Of a stretch of 64,000 nucleotides of DNA, positions 36,616 to 45,548 are shown in pieces; position 1 is the first letter of the stretch; every line of letters begins with the position of its first letter. The stretch covers positions 13,301,865 through 13,365,864 of the forward strand of contig NC_087082.1 in NCBI RefSeq assembly GCF_026151205.1, read 5' to 3'. The DNA comes from Bolinopsis microptera (Eukaryota; Ctenophora; Tentaculata; Lobata; Bolinopsidae). The position numbers were made by a program, and so were the translations under genes. Below the pieces are notes generated by a model. That model did not search any database, had not been told where the DNA came from, and was given only the letters and a program-made list of their open reading frames with translations.

Positions 36616-37920
36616 TGGCCGTGAAGATGCCTACTTCTAAACCTATCAATAGGTTCAAAATAGGTAGAAACGATTGGTAGAATATTGTCTAGAACATCAG
36701 AGCTCAAGTTTAACAATTTTGGGGGGGGGTCAACCTCATTTTACCTCATTTTACCTCATCCCAATTTTGCCTTTTTTGGCTGGCCTCATGAGGTAAAATG
36801 AGGTAAATCTCGGCAAAAATTTTTAACAGGTAAAATTCTCTAAATCGTCAATTTAGTCACGAAGGAGTATGGAAGGAGTTCTAAATGTGTGCTCCTCTAA
36901 TATAAACAGTAGGAAATGGTTAACTTAAGTCGAGGTCTCAGGTCTCTACAATGTCGGAAAGTTCCTGCAGGAATTTGCGCATTGCGCTTGAAGCGCAAGA
37001 TTCACAGCGCCAAAAGCGAAGGTCGTAGAGACATGAGACCGTGACTAAAGTTAACCATTTCATACCATTGCTATAAGAGTATGCCACTTTCAGAGTCCTA
37101 AACACACTCCCATATCTCTTAATCGTCAATTGTATGAATTTTACCTGTTAAAATATATCATCTTTTACTGATATCAATTTAGTTTAACACTGTTAGTTTT
37201 AAAAAAGAAAATAATACTTCACACCAAACTCACACACAATATGAGAATATAAAGAGGAAGGTTTTCTTGGAGACCTGGACCATCAAAATAGTGTACATTG
37301 CTGCTGTCAATTGTCATTGTCAAGACTCCAGGATAAGAGGGTCTAGTTAGTAGTAGTGGGATTATGCTGGATAACAGATATGATAAGTGGTAACATCCTA
37401 CAAAAGAATTTTAGCTTACTAAGGAATTTTCCTCTTACCGAATTATACAAGAAGTTAACTAAGTTCCTCCTAGTCCTGAGCATTATCTTGTTTCAGAGGG
37501 AATGAGTGATTTAAAAAGATGAGGCCAAAGAGTTAGTTCTGAAGAAGGCATTTGTACTCTGTAATTTCTAAGCTAATTTTTTTCGATATTTATAGGGGGG
37601 GGGGGGGGGGCCAAGTGGATATTTGTAGATATTTGTAGATTAATGTAGAATGGATAATCCACGAAAAAAGTGGATGCCATTCTACAAATATCTACATTAA
37701 TCTCCAAAAATTCAGTAGAATTTCTGGGCATTAACTTCAATTTCATCACGTTTTATATATGCTAAGTGCTTTTAATGATATTATCTGACTACTTGCACAG
37801 TTCTTCTATGTTTATTTGAGTGTATTTACATGGAGATTATGGTCCATAAACACTATCATACAATAGAGAAAAGCAATGATCTAAAAGGGTGGAACTATCT
37901 AATTTAATGTTGCATATTAT

Positions 37921-37962
37921 GGGGGGGGGGGGGGGGGGGGGGCGCGGGGGGGGGGGGGGGGG
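37921..37962. repeat. Poly-G tract
   Basis: About 40 nearly uninterrupted G residues, broken by one CGC. Similar but shorter runs are at 37597-37610 and 4543-4564. Confidence 0.9.
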
Positions 37963-38084
37963 ACTAAAGTTCTGATCTCTAGTACCGGTGCTGTCAGTCT
38001 GAACTTCCACCCATGCCATCCGCCTGACTAGGGAGAGATAAAAGAGGTACTGTTAAATATGGCAAAATAAAATTGTCACAAGGT

Positions 38085-38684
38085 GGAATGAGGAGGAGGA
38101 GGTGGAAGAGGAGGCTAGGAGGACTGTGGAGAAGGAGGGGACTGAGGAGAAGGAAGAGGAGAACTGAGGAGGAGGACTGAGGAGAAGGAGGAAGAGGATG
38201 AGGACTGAGAAGGAAGAGGAGGAGGAGGATGAGGACTGGGGAGGAGGAGGAGGACTAAGGAGGAATATTGAGGAGGATGAGGATCACTGATCGGCTTAGG
38301 GCGAGGCCGAGGGGTACTTTTTTATCTTAATAGCCGAGGCCGAGGAGTGCCATCTTAGTTAAGACCGAGGCCGAGGGAAGCCGTGGGGTGCTTTTTTGAC
38401 CGAGGCAGAGATCTATCCTAGTATATGCCCTTTGAATAAACGCCATCATGTAATTAGGGAAAAAATAGGAATACCGTTCTCAGAAATGAGAAATGAGAAT
38501 GTGTCGTACATATAAGGACTGAGGAGGAAGAGGATGACTGAGGAGGAGGAGGACTGAGGAAAAAGAGGACTGAGAAAGAGGTGGAGGAGGTTGAGGAGGA
38601 CTGAGGAAGAGGAGGACGGAAGAGGACTGAGGAGGAAAAACACTCAAGAGGATCAGTAGGACTGAAAAGGAGAGGACTGAGGGC
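38085..38684 (+). repeat. Purine satellite, left of the palindrome
   Basis: AGGAGGAGGACTGAGGA-type units on the plus strand, interrupted at 38285-38500 by a GAGGCCGAGG-rich stretch and unique sequence. The long proline/serine open frames on the minus strand come from the purine bias and are not genes. Confidence 0.85.
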
Positions 38685-39761
38685 AACTTGGTCGTTTAGC
38701 TCCGGACAGTCTATGCAACGTCTATGCAACGTCCATGCAACAACAAAAGAACCGTCTATGCAACGTCTATGCAACGTCCCTGCACAATGAACACTCTATG
38801 CACACTCCCTGCACGGTCAGTCTATGCAACGTCTATGCAACGTCTATGCAACGTCCCTGCACAGTACCATATGAACACCGGCTACTAGCCGGCTACTAGC
38901 CGGCTAGTAGCCACTTTTGTAATAACAGCTCCTCAACTTCACATTACCAACCGGCTACTAACCGGCACTTGAAAAGTGGTCACTAGCCGGCTACTAACCG
39001 GCTACTAGCCGGCTAGTGACCACAAAGTGGCTACTAACCGGCTACTAAGCGGTCACTAGCCGGCTATTAGCCGAGCTCTAAAGCAGACCTATTAGTAGCC
39101 GGTTCTAAACCGGCTACTAGCCGGCACTTAGAAAGCGGTCACTAGCCGGCTACTAACCGGCTACTAACCGGCTAGTAACCACCAAGTGGCTACTAACCGG
39201 CTACTAATAGGTCTGCTTTAGAGCCGGCTAGTGACCGGTTAGTAGCCGGTTAGTAGCCACTTGGTGGTTACTAGCCGGTTAGTAGCCGGCTAGTGACCGC
39301 TTTTCAAGTGCCGGCTAGTAGCCGGTTTAGAACCGGCTACTAATAGGTCTACTTTAGAGCTCGGCTAATAGCCGGCTAGTGACCGCTTAGTAGCCGGTTA
39401 GTAGCCACTTTGTGGTCACTAGCCGGCTAGTAGCCGGTTAGTAGCCGGCTAGTGACCACTTTTCAAGTGCCGGTTAGTAGCCGGTTGTTAATGTGAAGTT
39501 GAGGAGCTGTTATTACAAAAGTGGCTACTAGCCGGCTAGTAGCCGGCTAGTAGCCGGCTAGTAGCCGGTGTTCATATGGTACTGTGCAGGGACGTTGCAT
39601 AGACGTTGCATAGACGTTGCATAGACTGACCGTGCAGGGAGTGTGCATAGAGTGTTCATTGTGCAGGGACGTTGCATAGACGTTGCATAGACGGTTCTTT
39701 TGTTGTTGCACGGACGTTGCATAGACGTTGCATAGACTGTCCGGAGCTAAACGACCAACTT
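38685..39761. repeat. Near-perfect 1.08-kb palindrome
   Basis: The left arm starts AACTTGGTCGTTTAGCTCCG and the right arm ends with its complement, CGGAGCTAAACGACCAA(C)TT-like; arms of about 530 bp meet near 39220. Outer parts carry repeats of CTATGCAACGT and CTGCAC motifs. Inner parts carry dozens of TACTAGCCGGCTAGTA-type units that are themselves palindromes. No coding capacity. It is embedded in purine satellite that reads the same way on both sides, so it looks inserted rather than part of a larger inversion. Confidence 0.95.
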
Positions 39762-40505
39762 CCCGAGGAAGAGTTAGGAGGAGGACTGAGGAGGAAGAGT
39801 TAGGAGGAGGGGGAATGAGGAGGAAGAGTTAGGAGGAGGGGGACCGAGGAGGAAGAGTTAGGAGGAGGGAGACTGAGGAGGAAGAGTTAGGAGGAGGGGG
39901 ACTGAGGAGGAAGACTTAGGAGGAGGAGGCCTGTAAAAATGTCCGCTTTCTGAGGAGGAGGATGCGGATGGGGAGACGGAGGACTGAGAAGGAACTGTAC
40001 AATGTACATGCGATGACTGAGGAGGACTGAGGAGGGAAGGATGACTGAGGAAGAGGACTGAGGAAGAGGAGGACTGAGGATAAGGTGGAAGAGGGTGAGG
40101 AGGACGGAGGAAGAGGAGGACTGAGGAAGAGGAGGTCTGAGGAGGATGATAAGGAGGAGGATGTCAGGATGAGGAAGAGGATGAGTAGGAACACTGAGAA
40201 GGATGAGAAGGAGGATGAACCATCTAAATGTCATTTCCGTAACAGTTTTTGTTCACTCCGGACTGCGGAGGAGGATGATTGAAGAGGAGGAGGAGGAGGT
40301 TGAGGAGGACTGAGAAGGAGAAGGACTGAGGAGGAGAAGGACTGAGGAGGAGAAGGACTGAGGAGGAGGAGGTGTAGGAGGACTGAGGAGGAGGAGGAGG
40401 AGGAGGAGGAGGAGGAGGAGGAGGAGGAGGAGGAGGAGGAGGAGGAGGAGGAGGATAAGGAGGTGGAAGACTTGGGAGGAGGAAGAGGACCAAGGAGGAG
40501 AAGGA
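39762..40505 (+). repeat. Purine satellite, right of the palindrome
   Basis: GAGGAGGAAGAGTTAGGAGG units, then mixed GAGGACTGAGGA units, ending in a pure (GGA)n run at about 40386-40455. The same polarity continues from the left satellite. The segment 40131-40260 is duplicated at 40737-40868. Confidence 0.85.
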
Positions 40506-40736
40506 GCAGTGTGGTTGACTATTTCGTAATCAGCTCATGGGCAAGAGATCATTGCTTTGTGAAATTAGTATGAATTTATCTTGAGCCGTCCTGCAGGACA
40601 TGCAAACTTTGCTGGAGTATAGTTTTGCGAAACAAACTTAACCCGACCCTTGGAAATCATGACATTTGAACTCCCTCAGCTTCGCTTTCTTGATCGAAAG
40701 CTGATGCTAAAATCCCCCCCCCCCCCTCCTGAAGAA

Positions 40737-40868
40737 GAGGAGGTCTGAGGAGGATGATAAGGAGGAGGATGTCAGGATGAGGAAGAGGATGAGTAGGAAC
40801 ACTGAGAAGGATGAGAAGGAGGATGAACCATCTAAATGTTATTTCTGTAACAGTTTTTGTTCGCTCCG
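40737..40868 (+). repeat. Duplicated satellite-plus-gene segment
   Basis: This segment repeats 40131-40260 (AGGTCTGAGGAGGATGATAA through CATCTAAATGTTATTTCTGT). The block just before it, 40655-40730 (ATTTGAACTCCCTCAGCTTC), repeats at 40868-40940. Part of the minus-strand pseudogene tail and satellite has therefore been duplicated locally. Confidence 0.8.
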
Positions 40869-41610
40869 AACAAATCATGAACATTTGAACTCTCTCAGCT
40901 CCGCTTTCTTGATCGAATGCTGATGCTAAAATCCCCAAAATTAGTTTTTCCCCGTTCAGCAACAGAGTTTCTGCCGATCTTATGTCGATCGTTCCGAAGA
41001 GGGTTGTGCTGACCTCAGTTGCTGCCTCCGAATCTGCTTCCTCCGATTCTAACATATTATAAGTATCATCAGTGCAAGTGGGACAGTCCACTTCATCATT
41101 CTCACACTCAGTCAACTCTGCAGGGTCATTTATATCCTCCTCTCATTCAATCGGATGATGTTTTCATCTTCAAATATTTGCAGGAAAGGTAACTTGAACT
41201 TCTTACCATCGTCCACGACAGCCTTGGTACCTCGTTCCATGGCTTTCTTCAAGCTATCTATTTTGATGTCACTTGAACTCAAATCGTGGACCTCCTTCGT
41301 ATCATTCTTCCATGTCTCGTGTGGTAGTGGAACTTCTTCCCTGAAAATACTGCGTCCACGGGAATGGGCATAGGCTGTCATGTCATCTGCAAGAGCGAGC
41401 TCTGAGCGAAGATTTCTTTTCTCGCAGCCGTATGCTAAAGTTATGGCATCGAGATTTGTGCGGCGACCAGCAAAGATACCAGTTCGAATCCAAGCAAAGA
41501 GTTGTTCATTAGCATCAGATCCTAGTAGGTATGTTGTTACTTTTGCAGAAAAAGGAGATAGAGAATGAGTCCATCGCAAGTACATTTCAGATCTTTAAAC
41601 GTCTGCCAAA

Positions 41611-41961
41611 GGCATCATGTAGCCTCCAGGCTCGACAAACCCCGACAAACCCCGACAAACGGGGTTTGTCGAGGGGTTTTGCCTCGGGACCACCGGCTAC
41701 ATGAGGCCTTCTTGTATAGTGTTTTTCCACGTAAAGCTTGATGACTCCGTCTCGGCTTTTTATTGGGAGACTCAAAAAAAAAGAAAAAAAAAAGAAAAAG
41801 CCTCCAGGCTCGACAAACCGGAAACCCCGTCAAACCCCGTCAAACCCCGACAAACCCCGACAAACCCCGACAAACCCCGACAAACCCTGACAAATCCCGA
41901 CAAACCCCGACGTGTCAAGATATGTCGTATCATGTCGGGCCCACCGGCTACATGATGCCTT
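41611..41961. mobile_element. Small inverted-repeat insertion in the decayed gene
   Basis: It is bounded by GGCATCATGTAGCC at 41611 and GGCTACATGATGCC ending at 41961, a perfect 14-bp inverted repeat. The inside is CGACAAACCC tandem repeats, an A/G-rich run and partial internal copies of the ends (CACCGGCTACATGAGGCC near 41690, GCCTCCAGGCTCGACAAACC near 41800). It splits the minus-strand coding trace. Confidence 0.65.
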
Positions 41962-42584
41962 GCCAAGTTATAAACTGATAACTATCAGTTATATTAGATT
42001 TCCAGAGAACAAAAAAAGACTTGCAGTACCAAGCCTTTTCTACTCTCTGCTCTGGACTAAAATCCTTGTCTAAGAAAGCCTCAGCTAGAAAATGGATACT
42101 CTTCAGAAAAAGTCCTGTGGCTGAATATCCTTCTCTCAAAAAATACTAGTATAAGCAGGACAGATCCAGAACAAGTGAAGGATCTTGACGGTCAGTCAGA
42201 TTCAAAGCACTGAGAGAAGTATAGGCAAGCATATAGGGGTTGTCCTTGATGAAATTATAGATGAGTGGTTACATCAAATATGGAACCTAATTCAGGTATT
42301 TAATGACATGTATGATTACTGGAAGCTTTCTGGAATCCAATAGATAAAACATGTAATGGATAAGAAATCACACAAATTTCTATACACTTTTTGTAGATAA
42401 ATGTAGATATTTGTAGATTATTGTCAATGGATAATTCACGAAAAAAGTGGATGACATTCTACAAATATCTACAAATATCCACTTGGCCCCCCCCCTTTAT
42501 AGCTATTTACTGATCTTGTTTTGATGTATCAGCAAGAGATCACTTGACCTCGTTAGTTGTTAGTCATGTTATGCTGATCCAGTT

Positions 42585-42750
42585 AGTGACGAGCTATGAA
42601 GTAATCATTCGACCTCATTTAATACTGATCCTATCTATGACGAGCTATGAAGTAATCAGTGGATCTCGTCAATGCTCATCCTGTCCGGACTGTCAATGAC
42701 GAGTTATGAAGAAATAAATGAAGACCTCATTAATTCCTTGTTCAAGAAGA
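42585..42750. repeat. Tandem GACGAGCTATGAAGTAATCA units
   Basis: Three diverged copies of a 50-60-bp unit with (T/G)GACGAG(C/T)TATGAAG(T/A)AAT inside the right arm of the 7.5-kb element. Confidence 0.6.
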
Positions 42751-44211
42751 TATTCCTCTGGTAACAACCCCTTCTGGCCTGCTTCTGAACATAATATGAA
42801 GATTCGAAAACCTAGTCTACCTAAATTGGAACTTGCTGACTGCATTGGAAAATGGAGAACAATCGAGAAGTGATAATCAGTGCCAGGATATAATCAAAGT
42901 TGAATTCGGAATCCAAGGAAAACCTTCCTTTTTTATATTATCATATTGTGCGTTAGTTTGGTGTGAAGTAATATGTTCTTTTTAAAAACTAACAGTGTTT
43001 TAAACTAAATTGATATCAGTTAAAGATGATATATTTTAACAGGTAAAATTCATATAATTGACGATTAAGAGCTGTAGGAGTGTGTTCAGGACTCTGAAAG
43101 TGGCATACTCTGATAGCAATGGTATGAAATGGTTAACTTTAGTCAATGTCTCATGCCTCTACGACCTTCGCTTTTGACGCAGTGAATCTTGCGCTTCAGC
43201 GCAATGCGCAAATTCCTGCAGGAACTTCCCGACATTGTAGAGACCTGAAACCTCGACTAAAGTTAACCATTTCCTACTGTTTTAGAGGAGCACACATTTA
43301 GAACTCCTTCCAAACTCCTTCGTGACTAAATTGACGATTTAGATAATTTTACCTGTTAAAAATTGGTGAAAAATATGGGCGTGGCCCAAGTCAGTATTAT
43401 ACGAAACCGTAGACACAAAAAATTGTTTGGTTGTTCCTGATCCTATAGAGCAACTAATTAGAGGTGATATCTAATTATATGAACGAAAAGTGGTTTTGTG
43501 AACCGCCCTTTATTCTACAGCGAATCATGAACATTGAAAATGTACATGATAAGAACTTAGAATTGTATGAAGTATGAGTTTATATGAGTAATTTATTATG
43601 AAATGACCTTTCACTATCTCACTATGCAATTTCGACTAAATTCATGTAGATATCCAATCCAGTTCCATGCACAACTGTTGTTTACATTTGGTCTAGTTAG
43701 ACACAATTTGTTTCAGAGTGACTCGATAATCGCAATATCAAACTAAGATATTATTTAAATGGTCCATGTCATGCAATGCGGAAATATCCCCATAAATTGG
43801 CAACTGCCAAAGTGACACTAAAGTTATTGCTAATTCCTTTACAAAACTTAGCAAGTGCAATTAACAATTTCCTAATGGATCATGGAAATTGAAATGTTCA
43901 ATTTTCTTTTCATAAATAATAATTATAATGCTAAGTTTTATTTACCCCAAGTTTGGAGAGTAAGTATGTTAAACTGGGAATGCCCCTTCCCAGGGACCAC
44001 ATCACCCCTAATAAACCATTAAATATCATGAAAGACCATGCACAGCCTCGAATTATATTATAATGACTTCGAATAAACCTTTTTTGTCTCTAAAAAAAGG
44101 CTTAGAAAACTAGATTTATTTACCTCATTTTACCTCATTTTACCTCATCCCAATTTTGCCTTTTTTGGCTGGCCTCATGAGGTAAAATGAGGTTGACCCC
44201 CCCCCAATTTT

Positions 44212-45548
44212 AGGTTAAATTTGTCAAAGTCACTAAAAATGTGACAAAATTAACTTTTCCTGCCCCAACAATATCAAGATAGTGTGTTTAAATTGGCATA
44301 GGATGCTTTATTGCCTGTATTAATCGATACAAACTACGAACAAGATCTGTTAATCTGATGACGATTACCTAACTCTTATAATAATTACTGATGTGACAAA
44401 GTAAACATGTCTTGCCCCTATTTTGAAGAGCTATACCTCTATTAGAATACTATGTATCTTTATCATCAATGAACTAGTTATTTTGCCAGCAAGCTAACAG
44501 AGTTATAATAATTTTTTGTGACGAAATAACCCTATTTTTGACCATGTTGCGGTAGTTTAATTGTGACACTGTTAACATATTACCACCTGATAATGATTTT
44601 TGTGACTGGTGCGTGGTACTAGCAGTGTTGTTTGATCCATCTATCAATATTAGCTTGCTCACTGTGACCACGGGTTTTTTAATAGTACATAATATAAGGG
44701 GTTTAAGCTGGTATATCATTATTTGTTCAATTTCACAGTTCACACATGTAGTTAGGGCATGAGTTGATTTTTCTGTGAACAAATTCGTAACAAAGGTTTG
44801 TCTACTGGAATGTGTTGTCCATAGTCCCAGGAACCACAAAAAAAAACCGTCCAGCTGAAACTTTTGGGCAAACATTTTTATAGTCATTTTTCTCCAGGAA
44901 CCCATACGCCCCACCCCTAATATTGGTTATTCGGCTCCCGAAGGTCTTGAGATCTCCATAGGGGGTGCAAAATGACCGCAATGGCCACATTATGGCAGGC
45001 GAATGATAGTTTCAGAACGATTGGGGCTTTATTTTTCGAAATAAATGGAATTTTTCGAAATTTTTGTCAATTTTATTGAAATTTCGAAAAAAATAATGTT
45101 CAGATATCATCAAGATTATGCGACAAAGTAAACTTGTTTGTGCCTTCTGTGTTTTAATTCCTTACGACTATTATGATATAATAACAATTACTAGCACTTC
45201 CAGGCCATCAAATAAACCTACACTACTCAGCATTGCTTATCAGGGCCAGGGTGCCCTAAACATTCTTCACATGTTTTCTTAAACCGTTTCAGTCACCGGC
45301 TACACCACCCAGTCTAAGTACCTTCTCTGTTCTAGCCATACCAGGGTCCTAGCCATACCAGCGTTCCTTACGCTCAGTACTAGCACATAACTGCCAACTG
45401 GTAGTCCCATAACGAGCACAATCGCCCCTACTTAACAACACTCTTCGATGCTCCCTGTACTTGTATTTTGGACATTTACTTTACTATCAATTAATTGAGT
45501 ATTAAATAACAATCAGATTAATCAATAACTAATTACCCACATTTCCAG
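44212..45548. other. Intergenic with repeat A, right copy
   Basis: 44320-44455 is the second copy of the repeat at 32680-32811. A minus-strand open frame at 44914-44474 (146 residues) has no motif I recognise and biased composition, and I do not call it a gene. Nothing else is identified before the SWIM exon. Confidence 0.4.

Larger units (their letters stand above)
40657..42300 (-). pseudogene. Decayed gene of the 7.5-kb element, family not recognised
   Basis: Read on the minus strand, the coding trace starts near 42280 (DNPYMLAYTSLSALNLTDRQ, continuing DPSLVLDLSCLY). It meets a TAG stop and goes on in the same frame (YFLREGYSATGLFLKSIHFL, continuing AEAFLDKDFSPEQR) to 41962. A small inserted element interrupts it, and it resumes at about 41590 (MYLRWTHSLSPF, GSDANEQLFAWIRTG, GRRTNLDAITLAYGCEKRN) down to 41130. 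An acidic segment (EVDCPTCTDDTYNML) runs to about 40920. The helical, charged middle part resembles the C-terminal region of large transposases, but I cannot name a family. The frame carries at least two stops and an insertion. It could be the element's transposase or a captured host gene. Confidence 0.5.
36721..44205. mobile_element. 7.5-kb element with complex inverted termini and G9/C9 ends
   Basis: The left end is nine G followed by TCAACCTCATTTTACCTCAT; the right end is its exact complement ending in nine C. AATTTT lies directly outside both ends (36715-36720 and 44206-44211), a 6-bp target duplication. The inverted arms pair about 36721-37700 with about 42390-44205: terminal hairpin of CCTCATTTTACCTCAT units, a roughly 450-bp block (36825-37260 with 42900-43350), then a G/C-run and a hairpin of TCTACAAATATCTAC units (37597-37700 with 42390-42496). 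The right arm holds about 750 bp extra (43370-44115). Between the arms lie purine satellites, a 1.08-kb palindrome and a decayed minus-strand gene. The superfamily is unknown: 6-bp duplications and long inverted ends occur in Polintons, but the ends and gene content do not match those. Confidence 0.8.

Noticed and set aside
38446-40493. Proline/serine/leucine-rich proteins on the minus strand
   Set aside because: Translation of purine satellite; composition follows the GA bias and frames overlap one another.
36721-44205. Assignment as a Polinton/Maverick
   Set aside because: The 6-bp duplication and long inverted ends would fit, but no polymerase, integrase or capsid-type genes are visible and the ends do not look like Polinton termini.
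44474-44914. 146-residue minus-strand protein
   Set aside because: No recognisable motif, biased composition and no exon signals; left as unsupported.
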